From NCBI RefSeq assembly GCF_963169125.1, contig NC_084796.1, positions 83,473,888 through 83,537,887 of the forward strand: DNA of 64,000 nucleotides. The letters are read 5' to 3'. The translations under genes were made by a program, and so were the position numbers. How positions within the stretch are numbered: the stretch's first letter is position 1; the number at the start of each line of letters is the position of its first letter. The notes below the pieces were generated by a model. It worked only from the letters and a program-made list of their open reading frames with translations. It was not told the DNA's origin and did no database searches. Source of the DNA: Humulus lupulus. Its lineage: Eukaryota > Streptophyta > Magnoliopsida > Rosales > Cannabaceae. Positions 36,736 to 49,195 of this stretch are shown in pieces.

Positions 36736-37956
36736 GTGATTCCATTACAAGCAAAGTTAGACACGTTAAACCAATTGAAGACTGAAACAAGGTCTTCGAT
36801 AAGGAGTTTGGAGACACAAATTGGTCAACTAGAAAATTTAATGTCTAATCGGGCTCTAGGGAATTTACCAAGATCCACTAAGGTAAACCCAAAAGAACAA
36901 TACAATACAATATCTTTGAGGAGAGGTAAGAAGTTGGAAGATCCAAGTAAGATGCCTATTCAGTTACCAAAAGTGGTTGATTAGAAAAAGGGTGAAATTG
37001 AAGAAGAGGTTAATGAAAACTTTGAGCGAAAAAGAGCTAGAAATAAGTGTAGAGAATCACATTAAAATCCCATATCCTTAGAGGCTTCAAAAGAAGACAC
37101 TAGACAAGCAAATTTTTAAGTTTTTAGATGTCTTTTGGAAGCTTCATATCAACATTCATTTTTCTGAAGTACTTGAACAAATGTCAAGTTATGTTAAATT
37201 TACGAAGGAGATTCTAGCAAAGAAAATGAAAGTAGATGATTATGAGACAGCGGCACTTACTGAGGAGTGTAGTGCGATACTTCAAAAGAAACTACCTTCC
37301 AAGTTTAAAGATTCTGGTCATTTCAATATTCCATGCTCTATAGGGGGTTCAGTTGAAACCAATGCTTTATGTGATTTATGGGGGGCTAGTGTGAATCTAA
37401 TGCCTTTATCAATCTTTCAAAAGTTGAATTTATGAGAAGCTCAACCTACTACCATATCTTTGAAGATGGCAGATAGATCAGTCAATCATCCTCATGGAGT
37501 GATTGAGGATGTATTGGTGAAGGTGGATAAATTCATCTTCCCTATGGACTTTATCATTCTTGATATGGAGGAACATGAAAATATTCCCATTATTCTTGGA
37601 ATGCCATTCATGGCTACTGGTAAAGCTTTAATAAATGTACAAATGGTGAGTTAAAACTGCGAGTGCAAAATGAGGAGGTAATATTTAACGTTTTTGCAGC
37701 AACGAAAATTCCAACTTGTTATAGAGTTGAAATGGTAAAACAAGGAGAGAACAAGTTGGAAGTCTCCAAGCAAATATCTGTGGTTAAAACTAGAATGCGA
37801 AAAGGGCGTCATCGTGTAAAATGGTTCTTCAGTGAAAGGATTCGAATGTTACATGAGCGGGGTAAAGTTCCACCAATTTTTAATCACCAGAAACGAGTGC
37901 CAACTCAAGATACTATAGCTCTCAAGGATGTGAGCGGGGGACTTGATCCAACTTGA
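36736..37956 (+). pseudogene. Element C gag C-terminus and aspartic protease
   Basis: Three pieces in two frames. ETQIGQLENLMSNRALGNLP with VNPKEQYNTISLRRGK is the linker before protease in Athila-type polyproteins. The protease core at about 37181-37435 reads FNIPCSIGG and ALCDLWGASVNLMPLSIF. The family has D-L-G-A-S, so a Trp codon (TGG, within 37367-37390) splits the active-site motif. IILGMPFMATGKALI (to 37654) is the flap-side block. The last frame ends RVPTQDTIALKDV-GG. After that nothing of pol follows. Confidence 0.82.
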
Positions 37957-39632
37957 ATATGAAAAAAAACAACCATTCGGCTAAATGATGTTAACGACGG
38001 CGCGTTTGGAGGCATTCCAATCTTTTATTTGAATTTTATTTTTATTTTTATTAGTTTATTTCATTTTTGGATTATGATCATTTTAATTTTAGTATTATGT
38101 TTATGTATTTTTATTTGATTTTAATTTCTATTAAATATGAGACTAATTTTATGCAGAGCTATTTTGGGCTCCGACAGAATAAACTATGGGATTGCCAAAA
38201 AATTTATTTTGCCCATATTCGATTCACCATCTTGATCCGTATCATTTTAAGTAGTCTGAGCTGTTAGGTATGTTTCTATTCCTCAGCTTTTATTTTAACA
38301 TTGAGGACAATGTTTAGGTTAAGTTTGGGGGAAGGAATTTATTGTTTGTGTTAACTTGTGTTTTTCTTTGTTAGTGTGTTTTCTCTAGGTTGTTTAGAGT
38401 GCTAGTTGAATCTAGTTGACAATGATTAGTCAATGATAATATGATTGAATGATGTTCTGTATAAATTGAATGGGAATGAAGCTATAAAAACATGTGTGCT
38501 TGGTTGAGTAGTTCTTACCAATTTTTACTTTGTCTACATAAATAATTGAGAGCTTAATCATGATTTTCAATAAATTTTGTGTAATTGAAATGTTTGTATG
38601 CTTGCTGAATGTTGAGAAGAAAAATTATGAAAATGTTGTTATTCTATAACTAGTTTGCTTGTTATTTGAGATGAAATCCTAGATGATGCATGCTTAGGAA
38701 GATGATTTAGGCAATTCTTTGGAACGATTGAGCCTTTCAAGCCAACCTTGATTTATTAAATCCCTAGTTACCCAATTTTGAGCCTAATTTGATTTTTTTT
38801 TATTTGACACTTATTTTGAGCTTATTTGAAACTTTGTTATTTTTTCTTTCCTTTTGATGCATCATGAGTGTATGAAAAGTAATTGGGAATGAATTGTAAT
38901 GGGGGTTTATTTGCGAAAGTTTGTGTCATTTATAGAAGAAAAATTAAATGAGAAAGAAAATAAAATTATATTGAATATGAACTAGCCTCCAATTTAAAAT
39001 ACAATGAAATCAGTTTGGGGGAGTGTAGTATCATTTGAAAAAAATGAAATGAAAAAAAACAGAAAAAAAAAACATGTGTATGAATTTTCTCTCAAAATAA
39101 GAAATATTGGGAAATTTGGTATTTGGTTTTTTTATATTTGAGTGGATAAAGGTTGAATTGTTTGGTTGAGTGCTTATGGTATATTTTGAGCCTAAATGAG
39201 TTTTTTATCTACCTTTACCTAAGACTTTCAATTATAAGCTATGAAAGTCCTATTGATTTTTGAGCATGTGTTTTCTACATTTATGGAGATTAGTAAGTAT
39301 AACAAGCTTATGGGATAATGATATTAATTGATTGTAATGAAAAAATTGGTGAGCATGAAATGATCCGACTACATTTTATTTATTAATCATGATTTTGACA
39401 GCTTTTATTTTCGTTTGTACTTTAGTGAATTGGAAGAATTTTTTGACTGAAATTCTGGATTATAAGTTAATTTTCCTGAAGATTATTTAAGTGGGTTAGT
39501 AATCATAGCTTGAGGTGTGAATTATTGTTGCCAGATTTATTCAAGTGTGTTTGTTGGTTAGGATTTTAGTCGAGTCTGTTTATTGTTGTGTTCTTCACAA
39601 GAGGGTGAGTAAAGAGTAAGTTTGGGGGAGTT
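37957..39632 (+). other. Non-coding 3' half of element C, with polypurine tract
   Basis: About 1.7 kb without RT, integrase or env-like frame. It has two 'aagtttggggga' tracts, one near 38320 (gaggacaatgtttaggttaa, then gtttggggga) and the functional-looking one at 39618-39632 directly before the right LTR. The first resembles the purine-rich stretch found inside Athila elements. Confidence 0.65.
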
Positions 39633-41956
39633 TGATAACTCCATTTTAGTGTTGTTTTAGAATGTGTTTTTGTGGTATAATCTTGAGGCTTTATGTTTGT
39701 TTTGTGCAAGGTTATGCTTTTGTTTGCCTTTATTGTAGGTTTGTACTATGAATCGAGAGTTAAATGCCAAAAGAAGAGGAAATGGTGGAAAAATGGAGCT
39801 TTTGGTGGTTGTTTTACTCAAATTGGTGCAAAGGATGAATAATAATAAGTTTTGATGAAGGAACATTGTCAAAAGGTTAAAATCTGAAGAAGAAAAATGG
39901 AATTAAAGTCGCGACATGGGCTTAAGGGCCACGACTCTAGGCAAGTCAAAAGCTACAAAGTTGCTGAAGGGAAATAGAGCCGCGACTTGCTCTTATAAGT
40001 CGTAGCGCTAGTGGAAGCGAGAGGCTAAATCAGGAGGGCATCAAAGACACGGGCCACGACTTGATAGTGTGTGAGTCGCAGCGCCTGAAGACATATGCAA
40101 ACTCGGAGGGGCTTTAAAATTGACACAGGCTGCGACCTAGGGAATGCCAAGTCACAGCCTACCTATGAAAAACAATGGATTCGTGATTTTTTTAGTATAA
40201 ATTCAGATTTTAGGGTTTAATTAGAGATTAGGTAAGGTTTTATTTACGTTTTTAGAGACTAATTTTTTTCTTAGACTAGTTCTTTTTCTGGACTTTTATA
40301 TATTTTTTCTTCAAGTTTTTGAATCTTAAGTTTCTGAAAATTTATTTTGTTGATTTAGTCATGTCTGAGATGAACTAAACATTTTATTCTAGTGTTTAAT
40401 GTAGTCACTTGAAATTCTATTTAATTTAATTATGATGTTTTATAGATTTTTCTTCTCTACTCTAATCTATAAAATGTTTGCTTAATGATAGTGAATACAT
40501 GAGCAATATTTTCTCGATTTATGCTTTTGATTTAAAATTTGAAACATGAGAATTTAATATTCTATGGTTATATAGACATTGGTTACATATTGGACGAAAG
40601 TGCCTGTATGGCTTTTGTAGTAATTAGTTTTCTATGCTTAATGCCTATTATATGCTTAAGTTTATCACAGAGATGTAGAAATCCTGCATATAGGATGAGA
40701 TCTTATATCTTGAAAAAGAAAAGGAATCAATTTATGTTAACCTGCTATTAGAATAAGAAGGAAGAAATTTAGAACTGATTAATAAAATTAGTAGAATGAA
40801 AAGTTGTAATGACCCACTAATCTAGACTAATTGGACCATTATCGAAACTATACATAAAACTTACATTTTTACGAAAATACCATAATTTATTGAGTAACTT
40901 GAAAAAAATAAGAGTTATTTACAAATAAACAGAATACTAAGAAGGATTTTGGGATCCCATTGTCTTTAAAACAAAACATGGTTTAAAATAAAGGACATTA
41001 CATCATAATGCGGAAAATACACATAAAAACCATAAAAACATAAAAGGAGACTATATCCTCGAATCGAATAACGCTCGGCCCCTTGACTCCATTCATCATC
41101 GATACACATCCTCCAAGCATCACGAATCTTACCGCCTCTAAGCTTATTTTCCTGCACATAAACAGAAAGGAGTGAGCCTAATGCCCAGTAAGGAAAATCT
41201 AACACAAAGTCATATACATAATTTCATAAGAAAACATAAAGACTTAACATAATACATATAACATACACTTATTATAATGGCCATTATTACTTGGGGTCCC
41301 ATAGACTAAACAAGCATATGCCCATGGGATTAGTGGGGTCCTACTAGCTAAGTAGGTCATATGCCCATAACCCATTTGGGGTCTTGTTAGTCATATGGGT
41401 CATATGCCCAAGCCTACAAACATACACATATATCATAACACTTTTAATAACATAAAACATATAGATAACATAATCACATAACATGTTGATTCTAGCCTAT
41501 TTCCTTACCAAAGTTACCGGGATTATGGACTGAGTTGGGACTTTTGGAACACTCCTAAAACCATAAGAAAGAGTGAGTCTAAGAAAGGAGATGAAATGAA
41601 AGAGATGGAAAGACTAAACCATAAAAAAAACATACTTACCGACTTATATGCTTAAGAGCTTGGATTCCCTAACCAAAATAAGAATAAGGTTAGGGGACTG
41701 AGTAGAAGGTTTTGAGAAAGGAAATAACATAAAATACAGAAAGGAACTATAGTTTTGGGTTTACCTCAAAGATTGCAAGATCAACCTAACCTCCACCGAA
41801 ATTCTATAGAACTCACTTCCCAAAGTGTTTGATAAGCTTATGATGTTTAAGCTTATAGTTTTTCCCCAAACCAAGTGTCTACACTCTCACACTCACTTAA
41901 CACTAGCAGCTTCTGAACTTAGAGCAAATGGTGAATAATGGCTGGGTACTAGGTCC

Positions 41957-41968
41957 TATTTATAGAGT
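41957..41968 (-). promoter_or_regulatory. LTR TATA box (family B)
   Basis: The minus strand reads ctcTATAAATAGgacctag, a near-consensus plant TATA box, about 180 bp downstream of the palindrome cluster. Confidence 0.7.
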
Positions 41969-42146
41969 TTGGGAATGAAAATATCTTGATTTTACTTGAA
42001 TAAAAATAATGGCTTTTTAGGTGAAAATCATTTGAATAATCGTTCAGCAGAGGCTGAAGACTCGTTCAGAAGATGCTGGACTGTTGAAGGAGTTTGAATG
42101 GCTGAAGGGAAAAGAATTCAAATGTATTTGAAAACATGTTGGTGGA

Positions 42147-42275
42147 GGCGATATATCGCCCCCTATAGGCGATATATCGCCTGGACCTTTGTTCCCGAGG
42201 CGACCGTGCATCGATTCGTGTTTTCCGTATCTACGTGCTGCGATATATCGCCCCCTATAGCTGCGATATATCGGC
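42147..42275 (-). promoter_or_regulatory. Four CGATATATCG palindromes in U3 (family B)
   Basis: GGCGATATATCGCC occurs at 42147-42160 and 42168-42181, joined by ccctata. A second pair built on CGATATATCG lies at about 42240-42252 and 42263-42275, again joined by a ccctata-containing spacer. The pairs are 58 bp apart. Confidence 0.7.
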
Positions 42276-42956
42276 ATACGCTGAATATTTAAACACGAAT
42301 TTACACATTTTTAGCTGAGTTTGAATGGAGTAAACAGCCTTGACTAAGCCCTCAACGTGCTCAAAGCTGCTGACTGACCTTATAACATTCAAACTTTTAC
42401 CCTTATTTAATTTAATCCTCAAAAATACTTAATCCTTAATTACCATTCAAAACATGTGCTTAAAATCCTATTGGTTGATGACTAAACCTTATAATATAAT
42501 AATATAATCCTTAATATCAGTCACATTAATCAAACCTTAGGTTATACTTAATATTCTTAAACTATAGGTTAAACTTAGAAAATCTATAAGTACTACTATC
42601 AGTGTCCAAATAACTCCCGGTCTGAACCAAAAATCCATAGTAACAAAGATAACACTAAACATACTATAATACTACTAAACAATTAGCTAAGTAAAGTTCT
42701 TGGACTCTACAAAAGTTGATGAAGTTAATACCCTAGGTCTTTTTATTTTTGCTTTTCATCCATTAATTAGTTATTATTTTCAAATTTATTTAAAATTTTA
42801 TAAATAGATTTATTCATCTAAATTTTGTTTGCCAAATTGAAATTAATGAATAATTACTGGTAATTGGGTAATAGTCTTTGTGGGAATGATACTTCATTTA
42901 CTATCTATATTACTTGAATCGATTGCGTGCGCTTGCGTATCATATTTTCACTATCA

Positions 42957-44770
42957 TGGGCACTTTGGATATTGGTGTTATTTTAGGTGCAAGTTCAATC
43001 ACTAATTTGATTTCTCTGTGCGACTGTAAACCTGGTAAGTGCTCGGGAAACACTTCCTGAAACTAAAAAATAACGTGGACATTTTCTGGTTTCAACTTCG
43101 TCTCCTTAGATTTATCCGCAACATTCACCCATGTTGCATCATGTTTTGAGCTTCCAATGCCGATGTAGTTGGTGTACGAAATCCTGTCACTTCTTCCTTA
43201 AAAGAAAAAAGTTATCCTTCCTCCGGTCTGAACTCTGCTGTCTTTCACTCACAATCTATTGTTGCTCAATATTTGGCTAACCAATCCATGCCTAGTATAG
43301 CATCATAATATGGTATGTCTAAGTGTATGTGGTATGTTGGGCACTCTTTGTCCTCAACTGTTATGGAAGCTGACTGTAACCACCTAGTTCACGACATAAT
43401 GTCTCCTGATGGTAACATGGTACTAAAACTACGCTCAAGCAGTTTTTAAGGAAATCTTATTTTTTCATTTACATTCATCGCAACATAAGAGCCAGTCGCT
43501 CCTGAATCAATGAGGACTCTACATATCATGCCAGAAATAGGGAGCTGACATATGACCACGGTGTTATTATTGGCTGCTTCCTTTAGGGTCAATGCAAAGA
43601 CTTTTGTTGGCACTAAATTGTTATTGTTTTCGTGCCTTACTCCTACTTTCCTATGTGGGATATCCTTCTTCAGATGGCCTGTCTGACCACACTTGTAACA
43701 CTTGTTGGTGCCGGCCTGATATTCCCCCGAAGGTCAACAAGAGCATTTAGGGTAGTTAGGGTGCTCTACTTTGTTGTCTTGGTGGTTTTTGAGATTCCAA
43801 TCATTGTTGTGACTGTTACGGTTGTTGTGGTTGTTATGGTTGTTTTGATTGTTGCCATTTGTGGATGGGGGTCTAGGCCTCTTGTCATTGCCACTACCCT
43901 TTCCTTCATGGGCCTTCTTGTTGCTATCGTGGAAGCCCTTAATTCTATTGGCCTCCATTCTTGTAGCACTGTCCTTCCATATGTGGTCCTCCAAGTACTC
44001 CGCTTCAAGTTCCTTTTCAAAAACCTCAGCATAACTATCCATCTCAGTACTTGTCATCTTGACATCTCTTACAATCATAGGTTTAATTCCCTTCATAAAC
44101 CTTTGGAGTTGCATGGCCTCGGTTGGTACTTATTCAGGTGCAAACCTAGCAACCCTGTCAAACTTCAGAGTGTAATCTATAACGAAAAGGTTCCCTTGAA
44201 CCAAAGTCACGAACTCATCCACCCTGGTTGCCAGTATAGCTGCGCTGCAATAATTTTTTTCAAATGCATGATCAAAATCTGCCCAAGTCATAGTGTTCAA
44301 GTCACGAGTCTACTTCACAACATACCACCATATCCTTGAATCTATCCTGAGTAGGAGAGCTTCACAAGAAACCCTTTGATGGTCGTTCAACGTCATGTGG
44401 TCAAAAATAGCTTCTACTGTCTTCAGCCAATCTTCAGCCACCATAGAGTCGGCTTTCTCTTCAAAACTAGGTGGGGCTTGCTTCCTAAAGAGCTCATAGA
44501 CTAGCTCGAACTGTAAGCTGTTGGCAATGTTTTAGGTTGTGGTAATGGAGGCTCAGGTTGTGCCAACGGTAGTTGTTTGGCTTTGGCCAACTCCTCATCC
44601 CTCTGCCTTAACTGTTCCCTCAATCTTGCTATTTTTGCAGCCAAATCAACAACTTGGACTGCTGGTTGAGCTGGTGGCATTTTTTGATCAGGGATTTCTG
44701 CAACATTCAGATTTATAGAGGCGCTTCTTTCTCGACCTCTTCCCCTTCAACGTCTTATTCCTCTTCCTCT
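42957..44770 (-). pseudogene. gag: Element A gag and protease (broken)
   Basis: Next to the element C edge the minus strand reads REIKLVIELAPKITPISKVP, the block just before RT, which resumes on the far side of C. Protease remnants and a zinc knuckle CYKCGQTGHLKK (about 43660-43705; the last Cys is lost) follow upstream. Gag C-terminal sequence lies at 43734-44114 (RFMKGIKPMIVRDV, KELEAEYLEDHIWKDSA) with an unusual Asn/His-rich tail, and further gag to about 44770. The minus-strand frame at about 44758 opens MSLRGRGI. The 235-residue plus-strand frame over this region is an antisense shadow. Confidence 0.8.
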
Positions 44771-45183
44771 TAATGACATTATGAAATTCTAAGTCGCCAA
44801 AAGGAAAACATATGAGGAGATAAAACACATCCTGTTTATGGTTACTTAAAGCTGATCATGAAAGTTGTAATACATACTCACATCCACACAACATTTAGAG
44901 TTTGCAAGAGAGAGAAATATAAAACTATAATATCCAAAGTTTTCTCAAAATTACCCCATAAATCAAACATCCAACAAAGTGTCCAAATAAATCCATAAAA
45001 AGAATCCATAGGATTTCAAGGGATTTTAAGGAAGTCCCATTTTATTTAGATATGATTTAATGATGGTAATTTGATATGGACTCTAATCCTTAATCATGGA
45101 CTCGTCCCCTGAATCATAATCGAAGATATTTTTTGAGATGTGGAAGTAGTCAGGGGTGCTAGCCCTCGCCCTCATCCTGACGC

Positions 45184-45642
45184 TCACTTTTGGTATGGCA
45201 CGTATTGCTTCATGACGCGCCCTTTCCCCTTCCATGTCATTACTTTCTCATAACGTTCCTGCATCTCTCTGTCATCATTCTTAACTAGGACTACCTCTAA
45301 ATGATTGAATTCATAATTGTCCATGAGGTTGTAAATAGTTTACTCGATAGTGTCGAAGTCAAAGTTGTCCTGGAGGACATCATGCCACGCTATGGTCAAC
45401 TGAAGGAGAGCCTCGGGGTATAATGATAGTGATTCCCTCAGCACCCAATATTTCTCAATGGGCAAAAGCTGCAATTCTCTCTTGTTAATCATTCCCTGAA
45501 CATGCTCGCATACTGCTACAATCATCTTAAGTACGACGATCCTCCAATCTTCATTCTTGTCAAGGTGCACTTTACGTATAGCGCAGATCTCTTTAAGTAA
45601 TTGTTTCTTAGTGGTCCTAATGATAGGAGGCCCCTTTCTACA
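45184..45642 (-). pseudogene. Unrecognised leader frame of element A (about 152 codons, one stop)
   Basis: Between PBS and gag one frame stays open for about 100 codons (RTTKKQLLKEICAIRKVHLD, DWRIVVLKMIVAVCEHVQG, LPIEKYWVLRESLSLYPEAL, then TIAWHDVLQDNFDFDTIE). It meets a TAA at 45340-45342 and then continues for 51 more codons (NLMDNYEFNHLEVVLVKND and onward). Composition is that of a normal globular, helix-rich, charged protein, unlike the low-complexity shadows elsewhere. I do not recognise the family. It could be a captured host exon or an element-specific accessory protein. No ATG stands at a convincing start. Confidence 0.45.
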
Positions 45643-45778
45643 CTACAATTACAAAACTACACATTTAAAACAAAAAGAAAAAAACAAATAACAATTGAAA
45701 CATGAATTTACGACACGGTGATGTGAGATTTTCCCGTCTTTAGCATGTATGTGGAGGGTCCTTGGAACATGAACAATT

Positions 45779-45791
45779 GTCTCAGATACCA
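45779..45791 (-). other. Decayed primer-binding site of element A
   Basis: The plus strand reads gtctcagatacca, close to the gctctgatacca of an iMet site in the minus direction. It is followed by the region where the 5' LTR should begin. Confidence 0.5.
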
Positions 45792-45792
45792 T

Positions 45793-46866
45793 TTTTAAAG
45801 CACACCCTAATTCTATTCCTTTATAAAAACGTCGCTCAACTCACAAGTATTAGAAAAATACCATTTTAAGGAAAAGCTCAGTCGGGCCTTAATTAAACAT
45901 GCAACTTGGGCCCAATAGTTTAAAAGTAAAATAATGTGTCTTTATGCATTATTCATAAATGAAATAAAGTTGTAAGTCCCACTGACGTAATTGAAATAAA
46001 AATTCATAACATAAGTTCTTTTATTATTGGCACTCAAATTGATCGTTATTCATTCACAGGACACCCCACGCCATACATACTCAGATGTCGCAACTCCCCA
46101 CATCACTGCACGTGCCAAGGAGAAACTCTATTGATTAGTTGAAAGGTTGAAAAGTCAAGGGGTGACCTAAATGGTCAGTAAGGAAGTACATCAAATACAA
46201 CAATATCAAAGAAAGCACAAGAAGAGCATAGTCCTATCGTAACTTAGGGAAAAACATATCATTTTCATACTCATAAATCATAATCGTAATCATATTCATA
46301 CATCACAATCACAATCACACATCATAATCATACTCTTTGTGATCATGGCACCCCTATTCTCCATGTCACATCTTGAGGTAACTAGCATAAAGCATAAACT
46401 AGTAAGACCTCCTCTATGAGGTAAATAAGATCTTAGGTACTTGAATAACATTGTCGCATCCACCCTTTGAGTTACATCATACACTTAGTAACTCATTTTT
46501 TGTGACGCGTTCAGCACACTAGCAACTTTTTCTTTCCATTCATCATACAATCACATGTGACACAGTTCATATCAAAATATAGATTTTACACTTTTTACAA
46601 CACTTGACTATTCATAACATATCAAAACATAGAATTTACACTTTTCATAACATATGCTTTCCATAACACCTTATCTCTTGCAACATAACAAGTCATACCT
46701 TTCATAGCAGAATACATAGAAAATTCTAACTAACTTCCTTGCCTCAGGTCCAAGCAAAAGTAAAGTGCGAATATGTCACAACGAGCCTATCATCATAATC
46801 AAACATTCGTCTTTAAAATGACATAAGAATACACGTACCCAAGATATATACCCCACGTGTGCATGC
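45793..46866 (-). repeat. 5' LTR of element A, partial
   Basis: The match to the left LTR runs from about 45833 (caactcacaagtattag) to about 46866 (taccccacgtgtgcatg) and then stops. The promoter-side half of the LTR is therefore missing or replaced. Confidence 0.65.
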
Positions 46867-48015
46867 ATACGTTGCACTACAAGTCTATTTATACAATAAC
46901 ATCACATAGCATCATAAAAGAATAATGTCAATTCTACCACTCATTCTTTCATGGTTACAAAATAAAAATCATATGTTTGAATAATAGGAGTATGTTTGAA
47001 TGTAAGAATACACTTGCATGTAACATGCATACGTGAGAGTGTTCTTAAAATTAACGCTTAAAGTGGATAAATTCTACATGCTCATTTCATTCTCTTTTGC
47101 TCAAAAATTTAGCAAGCATAAATAATTTGCCCCTTTAGTAAATACTACACTATTCCTTTAAAGTACAAATTTGTCATTCATAAATTTTATTAAAAATATT
47201 TAATTTATTTAAAAAAAATCCTCAGCATTTATTTGTATAAATAATAATTACATTTATTATTTAATGGCATTTTAGAAGAATGTGACCAAATTTTGTAGTT
47301 ACTTATAATTACAAATGAATTTCTTGATAACCTTTAGAAGAAAATAATTTTACTTATCATAAAGAAAATACATAATTATAAATGAGAAAATACAAATTTG
47401 AAGTGTGGAAAAATCACATTTATCATGTATAAAAGACTTAATTAATTTGAGCACATGCTTTGACTTATTTTATTTAAAAGACTTTTCCTCTTAATAACCG
47501 AAAATTCCCGCAAGCATATTATTTGATTAAAATCACATAATTGAATTAAAATCATATTTTCTTTCACGAAATAAAAATAAAACGACATGTGTTTATTTTC
47601 ACAAAAATCCCATTAACATGTGAAATTAAACATCTTTTGTTTATATAAAATCAAAACATCACTTTGACGCTTCTCTTGTGCATTTTAAAAACATTGATTT
47701 ACCATTACCATCACAAAAAAAAAAAAAAAAACAGTAGCATATAAAATCATAAAAGACACTTAAACAATGGTTATAGTTGTTTTAACAATTTTAACAATAT
47801 AGCCTAACATGCTTCTACACTTTGAGCACCTCAACATCACCATTAAACATGAAAAACTAACAATAACAATATTAAAAACCCTAAACATATATGTATGGCT
47901 TTCTCTTATCAATACAAGAAACAAAACAAATTTTTTTAAAATGATCATGCTTCCTAGAGCCTTACAATTTGCAATTCCCATGTTTCATGTCCATAAAAAA
48001 AATTAACTTTCCTTT
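46867..48015. other. AT-rich stretch, no gene recognised
   Basis: No frame with recognisable motifs and a poly-A run near 47715. It separates the broken LTR of element A from the copia relic. Confidence 0.4.
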
Positions 48016-49195
48016 TGCAAGATGGCCAAAATCGCCTTCTTAAGGGACAATAAAAATAAAATTTGAAATGGTATGGACATCTCCAAGGTCCTTCATCTTG
48101 AAGTTAGAAGATAAAATCCTCTTTGTTTCTATTGTTCCTCTCATGTCATTACTCAAAATCAACATATCATCTACATAAAGACACATTAGTACGACATAGT
48201 CATCACGAGACTTAGCATAGAAGTACTTGTTTGCATTGCTATGTTTATATCCATCTGAAACAATGAATTTATCAAACTTCGCATGCCACTGTTTTGGAGT
48301 TTGTTTCAAACTATATAATTATTTGACAAGTCCACATAGTTTATGTTCACTTCCTTGAAGAACCAAGCCCTCGGATTGTTCCATAGACCTCCTCCTCGAG
48401 ATCTCCATTTAGTAATGCCATTTTGACATCCATTTGGTGAACATCAATGTTATATATGGATGATAAGGCAAATAATAATCTAATAGAATTAGTTCTTACT
48501 ACTTGTGCATAAGTGTCAAAGTAATATATTTCCTCCTTTTGTTTGAATCTTTGGCTACTAATCTAGCCTTAAAGGTTTGTATGGTGGCATCATTATGGTA
48601 TTTTCTTATAAATACCCATTTTCACTCAATTGATATAGACCTATGTAGAAGGTCAACCAATTCCCAAGTGTGGTTAGAGATAATTGAATCCATTTCATCA
48701 TTTATTTCCTCATTCCAAAAAGCGAAGTCTCCTGAGGACATAACTTCTATGACAGTTCTGAGATCATCCTCTATTTGATGTACTATTGGATATTTCCATT
48801 TAAATTTCTTCATTAGTTCGTGATACTAGATATAATGTCTCTATTTTGGAGCATTTTTCACTTGATCCCATGTCTTTAAGCCTTTGGATTCTTTTAGGCA
48901 ATAAAGGTTGCTCACCAACAAATTTACGAGTCTCCTCTAGAGGCTATCTAATTTGAATAGGTTCTTCTAATATGTTGTCATCGTATGACATGTTCTAAAA
49001 GAACTCAACCTCCCTTGATTCAATTATCACATTAAACTCAAAATCTAAGAATCTATAAGTTTTGCTATTTGAGGCATAGCCTATAAATGAACTTCTTATA
49101 GCCCTTTGACCAAACTGTGCCCTTTTAGGGTTCGTGCTCTTGCAATAAGCAAGACACCACCATACTTTTAGATATATTCTTTTCTTTCTATAACT
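48016..49195 (-). pseudogene. pol: Ty1/copia pol relic: integrase end and RT
   Basis: In minus-strand order, the integrase C-terminal block YLKVWWCLAYCKSTNPKRAQ, FIGYASNSKTYRFLDFE, NVIIESREVEFF is at 48995-49190. RT starts with FWNEEINDEMDSIISNHTWE (about 48650-48730), continues HQMDVKMALLNGDLEEEVYG (about 48375-48435) and MKQTPKQWHAKFDKF, and has the catalytic CLYVDDMLIL (about 48160-48190), ending MKDLGDVHTIS. Several stops and frameshifts break it. The family B element inserted at 49196 cuts off the rest of integrase; I do not find it on the far side within the window. Confidence 0.88.

Larger units (their letters stand above)
40805..42711 (-). mobile_element. Family B solo LTR with TSD AAAGT
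   Basis: 1907 bp, plus strand TGTAATGACCC...GGACTCTACA. AAAGT lies on both sides (40800-40804 and 42712-42716). It has no internal coding sequence, so it is a product of LTR-LTR recombination. The LTR box (gtgagcctaatgcccagtaa) is at about 41172-41191. Confidence 0.93.
33958..42956 (+). mobile_element. Athila-like non-autonomous element C (gag and protease only)
   Basis: Left LTR 33958-35370 (1413 bp) and right LTR 39633-42956, which is 1412 bp after removing the nested solo LTR and one TSD copy. A tRNA-Asp-like PBS follows the left LTR and a polypurine tract precedes the right one. The internal region has Athila-type gag and protease remains but no RT, RNase H or integrase. Insertion split element A pol between the residues PISKVP and CSMAP. 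The left LTR starts TA instead of TG. The flanking 5-mers (CAGGG and TGGGC) are not an exact duplication. The LTRs differ by roughly a tenth of their sites in the part I compared, so it is much older than the Tekay element. Confidence 0.88.
39633..42956 (+). repeat. 3' LTR of element C, split by a solo LTR
   Basis: Starts TGATAACTCCATTTTAGTG and ends ttcactatca. The insert 40805-42711 plus one AAAGT copy interrupts it between gaatgaaaagt and tgatgaagttaataccc, a junction that is continuous in the left LTR at about 35120-35150. Confidence 0.88.
29166..46866 (-). mobile_element. Old Ty3/gypsy element A, split by element C
   Basis: The two outer pieces share an LTR sequence (from about 29166 and from about 45833: caactcacaagtattagaaa, then ttaattaaacatgcaacttg). 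Between them, in minus orientation and correct order, lie integrase, RNase H and RT (31411-33957), then protease, gag and leader (42957-45790). Coding is heavily broken. Both outer LTR ends are incomplete: the left LTR lacks its transcriptional 3' end and the right LTR stops matching near 46866. It is the oldest layer of this nest. Confidence 0.75.

Noticed and set aside
43632..44339. Plus-strand frame of 235 codons with a Val/Ile-rich segment
   Set aside because: Antisense of element A gag, whose Asn/His-rich tail gives Val- and Ile-rich antisense; not a membrane protein.
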